From positions 1,240,001 to 1,304,000 of the forward strand of contig NZ_JBNTQY010000001.1 of NCBI RefSeq assembly GCF_051209875.1: a stretch of DNA of 64,000 bases. Reading direction: 5' to 3'. Origin of the DNA: Emticicia sp051209875. GTDB taxonomy: Bacteria > Bacteroidota > Bacteroidia > Cytophagales > Spirosomataceae. The notes below the pieces were generated by a model. The model saw nothing but the letters and a program-made list of their open reading frames with translations, ran no database searches and had not been told where the DNA came from. Each line of letters begins with the position of its first letter. Position 1 is the stretch's first letter. The translations under genes and the position numbers were made by a program. This document shows, piece by piece, positions 30,178 through 38,933 of this stretch.

Positions 30178-30666
30178 ATGGCAGAATTCACAAATAATAC
30201 TCGTCAATCAAGGGTGGATATGACCCCAATGGTAGATTTGGGATTTTTACTTATCACCTTCTTTGTTTTTACCACTACATTTTCATCGCCAAATATGATG
30301 AAACTAATGATGCCTGATAAGTCAGACAAGGAGGTTCCATTTATAAAGTATAGAAATACTTTGACTTTTATATTAGGAAAAGATAATCGAATTTTTTGGC
30401 ATCAAAAAGGGCGTACAGACCTTAGTTCAGAAGTTTTAAATGAGACTTCTTATGGAACAACTTTAAGTAAATTAATTATTGAAAAACGGAATAGTGCTAT
30501 TGAAAAGGAAAATTTTACGGTAATAATCAAGCCATCCGATGAATCAAATTATAGAAATACTGTGGATGTGCTGGATGAAATGAAAATAACTAATCAGCCA
30601 ATTTATGTGCTAACTGATATTTCACCGAAAGAAGTAGAAGTGTATCAGAATAAGGTGAAGTTATGA
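30178..30666 (+). CDS. ExbD/TolR-family biopolymer transport protein (orphan)
   Basis: A 162-residue protein with the ExbD layout: short cytoplasmic N-terminus, one membrane helix (about residues 19-36; MVDLGFLLITFFVFTTTF) carrying the conserved Asp of MVDLGFLL, then a periplasmic domain. In the family ExbD works with ExbB and TonB to pass proton-motive force to outer-membrane receptors. No ExbB or TonB gene is adjacent, so it must pair with partners elsewhere or act in another proton-driven machine. The periplasmic domain is longer than in classical ExbD, as often in Bacteroidota. A strong bidirectional terminator follows directly. Confidence 0.9.
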   Translation: MAEFTNNTRQSRVDMTPMVDLGFLLITFFVFTTTFSSPNMMKLMMPDKSDKEVPFIKYRNTLTFILGKDNRIFWHQKGRTDLSSEVLNETSYGTTLSKLIIEKRNSAIEKENFTVIIKPSDESNYRNTVDVLDEMKITNQPIYVLTDISPKEVEVYQNKVKL

Positions 30667-30671
30667 AATAA

Positions 30672-30703
30672 TTGAGCCGCTTGAAAACCCTCAAGCGGCT
30701 CAA
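30672..30703. terminator. Bidirectional terminator between exbD-like gene and the broken beta-helix gene
   Basis: A 13-bp perfect stem, TTGAGCCGCTTGA (30672-30684) and its complement (30691-30703), around an AAACCC loop. It sits between two converging genes. Confidence 0.8.
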
Positions 30704-30710
30704 AATACGC

Positions 30711-31534
30711 TTAATTATTGCTTCTCGCTTTCACATTGATTTGTAAAGGACTATTAACGTTACCAATACCTTTGATTGAAAAATCAGTGATATAAGGAAT
30801 ATTTGTTAAACCCGATGGAACAAAAGGTGTTGTACCCGAAAATGCCCCAATAGGTGTGCTACTTGGTCCAACTATAAGTGCAGGTGAGTTTACAGAAAGT
30901 TCTAAATTGCTTTCAAGAAAAGGATTTTCTGCCCAAGGGTTTGTTACTTTAAAAACGGTACTTGAGCTAACTGAGTTTACATTTCCATTATTAACTGGTA
31001 AGCCTGCATGTCTGGTGCATAGGTTATTTGATACTGTTGTTCCTTGACAAGTTGTCACTTCTATAGCAAAAAAGGACTCTGTATCACGTGTATCAAAAAT
31101 ATTGGCTGTGATGGTATTTGCATCCACATCTCTAAAAGCAAATACTTTTTCGCTAATATAAAATGTATTTCTTGTGATGTTTGCTGAAACAAAACTCGCT
31201 AAACCTTCAGAAAATCGGCCAAATGGAAATGAAATATTTTATTAGTTATAGTACAGTTTGATGTTCTTCTACCGTCTGAGTTATTTGCATAAGACTCATT
31301 TCCTAATCCAATAAGACTATGAGTAATTCTATTATTGCGTATAATGGTATTATTTGCAATGGTTGTTACACCTTCAAAGGTTTCAAATCCTAATGAAAGC
31401 GAATTTATAAGATTACGTTCAACGATACAATTAGCATCACTAATAGTAATTGCACCCAGTATATCCAATCCAGTTATTCGGCTGCCAGCACTTCCCTGAG
31501 CAAAGTATGATATTGATAATAATATGAATAGCAA
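30711..31534 (-). pseudogene. Broken secreted beta-helix-like protein gene (frameshift and lost start codon)
   Basis: Two minus-strand reading frames make one protein. The first (31534-31199) begins with a signal-peptide-like stretch (LLFILLSISYFAQG) and short Asn/Ile-rich rungs (NCIVERNLI, NTIIRNNRI) typical of right-handed parallel beta-helices. It ends in a stop at 31199. The continuation (NISFPFGRFSEGLASF, NITRNTF, ... to 30711) lies in another frame and becomes open only after two stops near 31241-31246, so a one-base shift near 31240 would join them. No ATG precedes the signal peptide: the codon expected to start it (31558-31556) reads ATA, and only a TTG at 31534 is available. The usual N-terminal part of such helices is missing. 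Inference: a decaying remnant; sequencing error could explain the frameshift but not the start. Confidence 0.7.
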
Positions 31535-31581
31535 TGCGTTTTTTATGATATTTTTTATCTAATTATTTGATTATCAGTATA

Positions 31582-33615
31582 TTATCTGGTTATTTGTTGA
31601 GTTTTTATACTTTCGAGTGCTGTGAGTTTTTGTTCAAAACCTTCCAGCATTTTCTTCAAAGTATTAATCTGAGATTGTTGTTCTTTTACTGCATTGACGA
31701 GAGGCATCACGAAGTCAGAATATGCCAATGAATAATATCCATCAGCCGATTTTTTCAAACCACTAAATGGTAGATTTAAATCTTTCAATATTTGTTCAAT
31801 ATCTTGAGCAATAAATCCATCGTAACGGATTTTATTTTTATCATCAATGTAGTTATAAGAAGCAGTTTGAAGACGATTGATAAAATCAAGACCGAGTTTA
31901 GGCGTATAAATGATGTTTTCTTTGAGGCGTCTATCTGAAGGATTGCTCCATGCAACTTGCCCTTCTATGACCGTCACGGAAGTGTTACCAATACGCACTT
32001 TATTGCTGGCATTTACTTTAGCATCAAAGCCTATGGCTGTGGCATTTGATAGGTTTGGTAGGCTTACATCTGCACCATTACCAACACCTGTATTATTTCC
32101 TCCAGTAGTATTACTATTTAGTGAATTTAACCCAACGCCAGTATTACCATAGCCAGTTGTATTGTTTTCAAGGGAAAAACTTCCAAGAGCAGCATTGTTT
32201 GTACCAGTTGTATTGTTTTTAAGAGTTAATATACCAGTAGCACTATTTTGAGAACCTGTTGAATTTGCAAAAAGAGAAAGATGCCCATTTGCAGTATTGT
32301 AGCCACCAGTTGTGTTATAGAAAAGAGCCTTGAATCCGCTAGCTGTATTAGCATTACCAGTAGTATTTTTAAACATAGTAGTGGAGCCAATCGCTACATT
32401 ATTAATACCAGTCATATTAGAAAAAAGCGATGCTTCTCCGATAGCCGTATTATCATAAGCAGTTGTATTGTTATAAAGTGCACCTGTCCCTATAGCAGTA
32501 TTATAATCTCCATCTATATTACTAAATAGTGTCGATTGTCCAACGGCAGTATTTCGAGAGCCAGTTTTATTGGCTTTTAAAGCATCCGTTCCCATAGCGG
32601 TGTTTTCTTCACCAATTGTGTTACTGAATAAAGCCGCAAAACCAGTAGCGGTATTACTACCTGCTGTTTTATTTTGATGGAGAGCAAAGAATCCTGTAGC
32701 AGTATTATAACTACCAGTAGTGTTGCTATAAAGTGCATCAGGGCCTAAAGCAGTATTCGCACCGCCTGTTGTATTATTACTAAGCGTATAATAGCCATAA
32801 GCGGTATTATAATTTCCCGTTGTATTTTTTTCTAATGAAAGAAAACCACTAGCGGTATTCCAGCTACCAGTCGTGTTATTATATAAAGTGTGTGTGCCAA
32901 GGGCAACATTTTGTGTGCCAGTTGTGTTAGAATACAGCGATGATTCTCCGACAGCAGTATTCTCACTGGCAGTGGTATTAGAATTAAGTGCCCGACTTCC
33001 GACTGCTGTATTATTGTTGCCCGTTGAATTTGTGCCAAGTGTAAAAAATCCAATCGCCGTATTCTCATTACCAACATTGTTTACTGCTAAAGAAGAACTC
33101 CCCATAGAAGTATTATAATTGCCAGTGGTATTTGAAGATAAAGCTCTATTACCAACTGCACTATTTGAAAATCCTGTTGTATTTTGTAGTAATGACCACA
33201 TTCCAACAGCTACATTAGTTCTTCCAGTTGTATTTTGGGAAAGTGTATATCCTCCAATTGCAACATTCTGAAACCCACTTATATTTGAACGTAAAGCGTT
33301 TGTTCCAATGCCAATGTTAAGTTCTCCACTATTGTTAAAAAATAATGTTGAATCTCCAATGCCAATATTGCTATATCCAATAGTATTTGAGTAAAGGCTG
33401 TTTCTTCCAACAGCCACATTACTATGTCCTGTGGTAGTTGATCTAAGTGTATTTGTACCCAAACCCACATTTGTAATAGAACCATTGCCGCTGGTTTTGC
33501 CTTGAATCCCTCGTGGACTGATAATAACCGAGCCATCGGTGGCTTCTTGGGTATTGATTTGTGCATGACCCAGTAAGGTGATGCTTGAGAATATTGAGAT
33601 TAGGATTTTTTTCAT
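31582..33615 (-). CDS. Secreted YadA-head-like repeat protein with S74 intramolecular chaperone domain
   Basis: A 677-residue protein with a signal peptide (MKKILISIFSSITLLGHAQ). Residues about 45-515 hold roughly 27 repeats of 17 residues with the pattern N-x-A-x-G-x-x-[A/S]-L-x-x-N-T-T-G, close to the left-handed beta-roll repeats of YadA-type adhesin heads. The C-terminal part (SDRRLKENI, YDGFIAQDIEQILKDL, YSDFVMPLVNAVKEQQ, then a coiled coil) is a peptidase S74 endosialidase chaperone domain. In phage tail spikes this domain drives trimer folding and then cleaves itself off. No T9SS C-terminal domain is visible. Inference: a trimeric surface or secreted fibre. It is co-oriented with the propeller gene upstream (21 bp apart) and the broken beta-helix gene downstream, so probably one operon. 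Confidence 0.88.
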   Translation of the reverse strand: MKKILISIFSSITLLGHAQINTQEATDGSVIISPRGIQGKTSGNGSITNVGLGTNTLRSTTTGHSNVAVGRNSLYSNTIGYSNIGIGDSTLFFNNSGELNIGIGTNALRSNISGFQNVAIGGYTLSQNTTGRTNVAVGMWSLLQNTTGFSNSAVGNRALSSNTTGNYNTSMGSSSLAVNNVGNENTAIGFFTLGTNSTGNNNTAVGSRALNSNTTASENTAVGESSLYSNTTGTQNVALGTHTLYNNTTGSWNTASGFLSLEKNTTGNYNTAYGYYTLSNNTTGGANTALGPDALYSNTTGSYNTATGFFALHQNKTAGSNTATGFAALFSNTIGEENTAMGTDALKANKTGSRNTAVGQSTLFSNIDGDYNTAIGTGALYNNTTAYDNTAIGEASLFSNMTGINNVAIGSTTMFKNTTGNANTASGFKALFYNTTGGYNTANGHLSLFANSTGSQNSATGILTLKNNTTGTNNAALGSFSLENNTTGYGNTGVGLNSLNSNTTGGNNTGVGNGADVSLPNLSNATAIGFDAKVNASNKVRIGNTSVTVIEGQVAWSNPSDRRLKENIIYTPKLGLDFINRLQTASYNYIDDKNKIRYDGFIAQDIEQILKDLNLPFSGLKKSADGYYSLAYSDFVMPLVNAVKEQQSQINTLKKMLEGFEQKLTALESIKTQQITR

Positions 33616-33636
33616 GAGTTAGTTTTTTGATAAAGT

Positions 33637-35448
33637 TTAATTGCAACCTTCAATTTTAGCAGAGAAAACACTGCCATTATTTGCTTGAAATGTGGGTGAA
33701 AGCGTCACGCTTTGGGTAGCCGAATATATACTTGTAGCACCTGCCGCCACACGTTGCGTAGATATAATAGTACCTGCTCGTTGGGTAGAGGTAGTGGCAT
33801 TGCCCGATAAAGTCAGATTCGAACCGCTTACTGCAACTGCATTTGAGGTACAAATGGTGTTGCTATACCTTAAAATATTATTGTTACTGCCGTAATCTCG
33901 CCCGATTATCCAGCCACTGCTACCACCAGGAAGCATAAAAATTCTAATGCCAATGTATTGGGTTGGCTGAGTAAAATATGTTGACCCTTTAAAGAATGTG
34001 TTACCTCCGTTTTTGGTCGTAATAATATCTGAACCGATAATATTTGAGGATAACATCCAACCCCGATTGTTATCAATAAATTGTAAAGATGTAATGCCCC
34101 GATTGGCATAAGCCGTAGTCTGAATAGCCGAATATGAAAGCCAGTTTGTACCTCCATTGACAGTTTTTGAAACATCAGGAAGTGTAACGCTTGGATTTGC
34201 ATTCCGTCCACCAGTCCAGCCAGTATTGTTATCTATAAAGGAAAGTTTTCTATATACTCCCGCACTGGTAGAAGTAGAAGTTGTCCAATTTATACCACCA
34301 TCAACGCTTTTACGTACAAAACTCGTATTATTAGCAGAGCTACTGCCCGTTAAATAACCTGTATTAATATCAGTAAATTGAACATCAGTATAGGTGTCAT
34401 TTGTTGATGCTCCATTATCAATACTTACTGTATTCCATGTAGCTCCACCATCAATTGTTTTCAATACTAAGTATTGGCTACCAACTGCCCAACCAGTAGC
34501 TGCATTCAAAAAGAAGACATCCGTCAAATTGTTACTTACACCACTTGATACGGTTTGCCAAGTTGTTCCACCATTCATGGTGCGTACGATTACACCATTG
34601 GCTCCCACAGCTACACCATTATTGGGGTTGGTAAAATAAATGGAATTCAAAGTTGTTGTGATTCCGCTTGTTTGTTGCGTCCAATTATCACCCCCCAAAG
34701 TTGTTTTGAAGATTTGTCCATCACTTCCAAGTACCCAGCCTGTGGTTGAGTTAATGAAAAAAAGATCAATAAGTTGTTGATTAGATGGAGATGCCAATGT
34801 AGGCATCCAATAACCTTCTTCCAAAGTGGTTGCTACCTGATAGGTTGCTGCATCAGTGGGGGTATAAGTAGCACTTGTAGCACCCAAAATAGCGTTAAAA
34901 TCTTTATACCACTGAAAACCAGTTGCTCCGTTTGCTGATGCTGTAAGCATAGAACAAGTAAAACCCGAACCTGAGATAATTGGAATAGATGTCTCGGTGC
35001 AAGCATTAGCATTGGGGGTTGATAAAATGTTAATAAATGCTGTCTTTATTGTCGTTGCTGATGCATTTCCACAAATATATGCAGGCGAATTGGGGTAAGT
35101 TAGGACATCTAATTTCACAGTATAAATACCAGATACCGAGAATGATATAGTAGGATTAATAGCAGTATTACTACTAATTGTATAACCTGTAGTTGAGCCA
35201 CCTCTATATGGTGTTATTGTCCAAGTATAATTAGTAATTTCACATAAATTAGTGGAAAGGTTATTTAAAGTGTAGGATGTACCCTTGTTTAGTGTCACAC
35301 TTGTAGCATTTTCAGGGAAATTTGAGATACTAAAATCTGCACCTAACTGCTGAGCATTGGCATCTGCTAAAAAAAAGCTACAAATTAATAAGCACCATGT
35401 TTCCCAAAAAGCTTTTTCGTTAGTGTTAATAATTATCTTATTCATCAT
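33637..35448 (-). CDS. Secreted YCF48/BNR-like beta-propeller protein with PKD-like domain
   Basis: A 603-residue protein with a signal peptide ending near ADANAQ. Residues about 35-135 form a PKD-like fold (FSVSGIYTVKLDVL). Residues about 140-210 are Ig-like (FQWYKDFNAILGATSATYTP, AATYQVA). Residues about 215-530 contain at least six YCF48-type blades (NSTTGWVLGSDGQIFKT, DNWTQQTSG, NGVAVGANGVIVRT, TGWAVGS, GGATWNTVS). The C-terminus (SATQSVTLSPTFQANNGSVFSAKIEGC) is the short beta motif seen at the end of many Bacteroidota secreted proteins. YCF48 propellers here are secreted versions, not photosystem assembly factors. Ligand unknown. It is the first gene of a probable operon with the S74 protein. 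Confidence 0.82.
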   Translation of the reverse strand: MMNKIIINTNEKAFWETWCLLICSFFLADANAQQLGADFSISNFPENATSVTLNKGTSYTLNNLSTNLCEITNYTWTITPYRGGSTTGYTISSNTAINPTISFSVSGIYTVKLDVLTYPNSPAYICGNASATTIKTAFINILSTPNANACTETSIPIISGSGFTCSMLTASANGATGFQWYKDFNAILGATSATYTPTDAATYQVATTLEEGYWMPTLASPSNQQLIDLFFINSTTGWVLGSDGQIFKTTLGGDNWTQQTSGITTTLNSIYFTNPNNGVAVGANGVIVRTMNGGTTWQTVSSGVSNNLTDVFFLNAATGWAVGSQYLVLKTIDGGATWNTVSIDNGASTNDTYTDVQFTDINTGYLTGSSSANNTSFVRKSVDGGINWTTSTSTSAGVYRKLSFIDNNTGWTGGRNANPSVTLPDVSKTVNGGTNWLSYSAIQTTAYANRGITSLQFIDNNRGWMLSSNIIGSDIITTKNGGNTFFKGSTYFTQPTQYIGIRIFMLPGGSSGWIIGRDYGSNNNILRYSNTICTSNAVAVSGSNLTLSGNATTSTQRAGTIISTQRVAAGATSIYSATQSVTLSPTFQANNGSVFSAKIEGCN

Positions 35449-35645
35449 ATTAATAATTTAAATTTTAAAAAATAAGTGTAAAAATATGCCTATTGACAGG
35501 CATTAAACTTCCATTGCACGAGCTACTATTTATAAATAAATTGTTACCCGATTGACTAACTTGACCGTCAACAAAAACATAGAAAAAAAGAAAAGGAGAA
35601 ATTTCTCATTGATCTTAAAATTCAGAATTTGCCCTTATTGTGAGA

Positions 35646-35987
35646 TTATTTAGCCATTTTTTCCATAACTTGTTTTCCCTGTCTTCGTGAAAAGGGAATT
35701 ATCTGGTTATTATGAAGTGTTAATTGTTTAGCACAATGACTAAGTACATAATCCCAGTTAACGACAAATTTCTTGTTGGTTCGAATAAAGTTTCCGTGAG
35801 AGTTGAGGCTTTTTTGGACTCTTTTTAGGGTAGTTGCGATAATGAATTGTTCGCCATTGAAGAGGTGAATGGTAGTATAGTTAATATCAGCAACAAGCAT
35901 TAAAACTTGCTTGGGTGATACTGTTTTTCTTCCCCCAATCGAAATATAATTCGATTCAGAGTTCGATTTTGTTGAATCCGTTTTCAT
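35646..35987 (-). CDS. LytTR-domain DNA-binding protein (no receiver domain)
   Basis: A 113-residue protein that is almost only a LytTR domain: VLMLVADINYTTIHLFNGEQFIIATTLKRVQKSL, then FIRTNKKFVVNWDYVLSH and RRQGKQVMEKM. LytTR domains bind direct repeats in promoters. There is no receiver domain or membrane segment, so its signal input is unknown. It is separated from the propeller gene by about 200 bp and is divergent from the sensor kinase at 36353, which it could regulate. A promoter-like CAAATGTA (36035-36042, i.e. TACATTTG on the minus strand) with CAA at 36059-36061 lies about 50 bp upstream of the start. Confidence 0.85.
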   Translation of the reverse strand: MKTDSTKSNSESNYISIGGRKTVSPKQVLMLVADINYTTIHLFNGEQFIIATTLKRVQKSLNSHGNFIRTNKKFVVNWDYVLSHCAKQLTLHNNQIIPFSRRQGKQVMEKMAK

Positions 35988-36352
35988 TGAAAAATACTAT
36001 TTTGAACAGCAAAAGATTGTACTTTGTTTCGATACAAATGTACAGGTAAAGATTATTGCAAAACAATACCACGTTAGAGGGATTTTTGTGTTACTTCGAT
36101 TAGAATTTTGAAGATTTATGACTGTTTTTCTCAATTTTGTGAATAAAAACCTTAGAAGTACCGAATAATAAAAATGGTTAAAAAATATTATAATATGATA
36201 TTTTAATTACTACTTTTGAAAGTTAATGATTATTAATATTTAGTGTATTAATCATTAAATTAAATGTAGATATAGTTATTTGTCTGTTTAACTTTTGGGT
36301 ATTAAAATAAGCCTTCATCAAATATTGTTAATCATCAACTTAAACTACTATT
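35988..36352. promoter_or_regulatory. Divergent AT-rich intergenic region (LytTR gene / sensor kinase)
   Basis: 365 bp without a credible gene. It contains a minus-strand promoter-like element (36035-36061) and TACTTTTG at 36211-36218, which matches TAnnTTTG on the plus strand but lacks a clear TTG box. No strong hairpin was seen. Confidence 0.4.
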
Positions 36353-38203
36353 TTGAATAAACTCACACAGATTTTTGTCATATTTTTGTTTACATATCCT
36401 TATTTTGTTTTCGGTGGAAATGTTAAAAAAGTACAATTTGACAGAAACTTTAAGTACCTGTATTTATCAGGAGAGAATCAATATGTAAGGTCTGAAAAAC
36501 GACTAACTTTTGCTGAACTTGTTAAAGATGCAAACACCAATACGCTAACTTTTTTGCATAATTTCAAAACCAAGCGAGACAATAGTTTTTATTGTATTAA
36601 GATAGAAGTACAAAATATTGATAACGAAGATATTGAGGTTATAATGCTTGTGGATGAACCACGCATTGATCATTTCAATTTTGTAATGTTTGAAAACGGA
36701 AAGCCTATAAATACCTTCTCAAAATTTATTCTTGACCCTCATATAAAAATCTTAGGTAACAAATTAATAAATGAATTGCCATTAGTATTAAAAGCAAAAA
36801 CAAGTTATAAGTTATATTTCCAAATAGATAATCGAATTTCGCTCAATAAATTGAAATTACCTCTCAAGTTTATTGCTAAATCATATTATCCTACGCAACA
36901 ATTCTGGGCGACACTCTTTGAAAAGATATATTTAGGAACATTATTTTTTATCGTGGTCTTTACATTGATTTTTGTTGTTTTGTATCGTCAACGTATTTAC
37001 TTTTTTTACTTTTTGTATCTTTTAGGTTTGGTGATATTCTATGTTTGTGTCAATAATTTCATAGTATATGTATCAGATTCAGAAACTTTTTTTAAGAATA
37101 ATTGGAGCGGACTTGCTCTTAGTTACTTTTTAATGCTGGTGGGTTATGTTCATTTTTCTGAAGAATTTCTAAATGTTTCACAGTTTGTCAAACCCATATA
37201 TATCAGATATCTTAATCTATTAAAAAAGAGCTTTTACATTTACTATATTGTATCAATTTCTCTTTTATGGTTATTTAATTTTAGTTCGGTAAAAGTAGCT
37301 GCGGTGTCTGTATTTATCATAAACCCTTTAATGCTATTATATATCTGGTATTTTATATTCAAAGCATTTCAAAATAAATTTAGTCCAGTCTATCTTTTTA
37401 CATTAAGTTATTTCCCTATTTTCTTAGTTGGCTTTTTTCTTGACCCACTTGGGACTTCAGGGCTATTAGGAGCCAATATAAATGCGATCTTCTACAGTTC
37501 ACATATATTTGAACTTTTTACATTATCAATCGCAATTATTTACCGATTCAGATTGATTGAAGTAGAAAAAAACAACTTAAATCTTGTGGTGTTTCAACAG
37601 AAAGAAAATTTATTGAATGTAGAAATAAAAGCACAGGAAATGGAGCGTGAAAGGCTCGCAAAAGACTTACATGATGATTTAGGTGGAACACTTACTGCCA
37701 TTAGAAATATGGCAATCTCCAAACCGAATGAAAAACAGTTACTCCCATTAATCGACCGTGCGATTATTGATTTAAGGAATGTTTCAAAAAACCTTCTACC
37801 AATAAACCTTGTAAATAATGGATTGATAAAGGCCGTTCAACAAAATATAAATTACCTTCAAGTTGCGTCGAATATAGAATTTGACTTTATAACATTTGGA
37901 AAAGAAAAACGATTAAATAAAGAAGAAGAATTACATACTTATCGAATAATTGCAGAATTATTAAACAATATTATTAAACATTCTGTAGCAACAAAAGCTA
38001 CAATGCAGATACTATATTATGATGATTATTTGCATATTTCGATAGAAGATAATGGCATTGGTATCGACACACATAAAAATAATTTAGGAATTGGCTTGCT
38101 AAATATTCAAGCACGTATTGATTTCCTGAAATCTAAACTAATTATTGACACTAATGAGAATGGTACATTGATAACTTTTGATGTGTATTATTCGACTCAT
38201 TAA
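36353..38203 (+). CDS. 7TM-DISM sensor histidine kinase (HisKA_3 family)
   Basis: A 616-residue protein. The start is a TTG at 36353; an in-frame TAA lies four codons upstream and no ATG fits. After a signal peptide there is a periplasmic 7TMR-DISM extracellular-type domain (about 25-185), seven membrane helices (about 190-400), a short coil (about 405-430), and a HisKA_3 phosphoacceptor (AKDLHDDLGGTLTAI, His 440). A HATPase_c domain follows (ELLNNIIKHS N-box, EDNGIGID and LGIGLLNIQARI G-boxes). In the family the kinase senses an envelope or soluble ligand and phosphorylates a NarL-type regulator. That regulator is encoded 9 bp downstream, so the pair is surely one operon. The ligand cannot be told from sequence. 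Confidence 0.92.
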   Translation: MNKLTQIFVIFLFTYPYFVFGGNVKKVQFDRNFKYLYLSGENQYVRSEKRLTFAELVKDANTNTLTFLHNFKTKRDNSFYCIKIEVQNIDNEDIEVIMLVDEPRIDHFNFVMFENGKPINTFSKFILDPHIKILGNKLINELPLVLKAKTSYKLYFQIDNRISLNKLKLPLKFIAKSYYPTQQFWATLFEKIYLGTLFFIVVFTLIFVVLYRQRIYFFYFLYLLGLVIFYVCVNNFIVYVSDSETFFKNNWSGLALSYFLMLVGYVHFSEEFLNVSQFVKPIYIRYLNLLKKSFYIYYIVSISLLWLFNFSSVKVAAVSVFIINPLMLLYIWYFIFKAFQNKFSPVYLFTLSYFPIFLVGFFLDPLGTSGLLGANINAIFYSSHIFELFTLSIAIIYRFRLIEVEKNNLNLVVFQQKENLLNVEIKAQEMERERLAKDLHDDLGGTLTAIRNMAISKPNEKQLLPLIDRAIIDLRNVSKNLLPINLVNNGLIKAVQQNINYLQVASNIEFDFITFGKEKRLNKEEELHTYRIIAELLNNIIKHSVATKATMQILYYDDYLHISIEDNGIGIDTHKNNLGIGLLNIQARIDFLKSKLIIDTNENGTLITFDVYYSTH

Positions 38204-38212
38204 ATTAACTGA

Positions 38213-38836
38213 ATGAAACCAAAAATTATTATAGCCGATGACCACTTACTTGTGAATGATGGTATAAAATATTTATTATCAACTGACTATGATATTGTTG
38301 CTCAAGTAATAGATGGAGGAAACGTGATCGAAGTTTTACACCGTTTTGTGCCCGATGCAATTTTATTAGATATTAATCTGCCTAATAAGAACGGCTTTAA
38401 AATTGCAGAAGAGATAAAGCGAAGTTTCGGTAATATAAAAATCGTTTTTTTAACAATGTATAGTGAAATGAGATTTATTGAAAAAGCCAGACTTTTAGAA
38501 GTTCACGGATATATGCTAAAACATTCGACAAAAGAAGAGCTTGTCGAATGTCTCAATGCAGTGTTGATCAATAAAACCTATTATGACCCAAAACTTGAAG
38601 CATTAACCATTAATTTGCATCAAAAAGATAATTTTGTTAAACAATTTGCTATCTCTCCACGAGAGTTAGATGTCATTAATCTTATTTGCAAAGGGCTAAA
38701 TTCACAAGGTATTGCTCAAAAATTATCAGTTAGTGTCGAAACAGTTAAGACCCATCGAAAAAACATTTATTATAAGTTAGGAATAAATAGCGTTTTTGAA
38801 TTAGTCGAATTTGTTGATAAAAATAGTTTATCATAG
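38213..38836 (+). CDS. NarL/LuxR-type response regulator, partner of the kinase at 36353
   Basis: 207 residues. The N-terminal receiver has the acidic pair D9-D10, phosphoacceptor D53 (ILLDINLPNKNG), the conserved Thr (FLTMYSE) and Lys (MLKHS). The C-terminal LuxR helix-turn-helix is at about residues 145-205 (SPRELDVINLICKGLNS, VSVETVKTHRKNIYYKLG). It starts 9 bp after the kinase stop. A hairpin terminator at 38870-38904 ends the pair. Targets are unknown. Confidence 0.93.
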   Translation: MKPKIIIADDHLLVNDGIKYLLSTDYDIVAQVIDGGNVIEVLHRFVPDAILLDINLPNKNGFKIAEEIKRSFGNIKIVFLTMYSEMRFIEKARLLEVHGYMLKHSTKEELVECLNAVLINKTYYDPKLEALTINLHQKDNFVKQFAISPRELDVINLICKGLNSQGIAQKLSVSVETVKTHRKNIYYKLGINSVFELVEFVDKNSLS

Positions 38837-38869
38837 CATACTGTATATTAGAGCTACAAAAACAATCAT

Positions 38870-38904
38870 AAAAATGGCATATCTCGAAAGGATATGCCAT
38901 TTTT
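38870..38904 (+). terminator. Hairpin terminator after the kinase/regulator operon
   Basis: AAAAATGGCATATC (38870-38883) pairs with GATATGCCATTTTT (38891-38904) around a TCGAAAG loop, ending in T residues. It lies between the regulator stop and the ATG at 38934. Confidence 0.85.
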
Positions 38905-38933
38905 GTTGTTCAATATTATTTTTTATCAAATCA

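Noticed and set aside
31910..33118. Plus-strand frames over the S74 protein gene
   Set aside because: They are shadows of the 51-bp repeats on the minus strand; the minus frame has a signal peptide and a known C-terminal domain.
38811..38933. N-terminal extension of the DUF2130 protein
   Set aside because: It overlaps the regulator gene and reads through a hairpin terminator; the zinc-knuckle start at 38934 fits the family.
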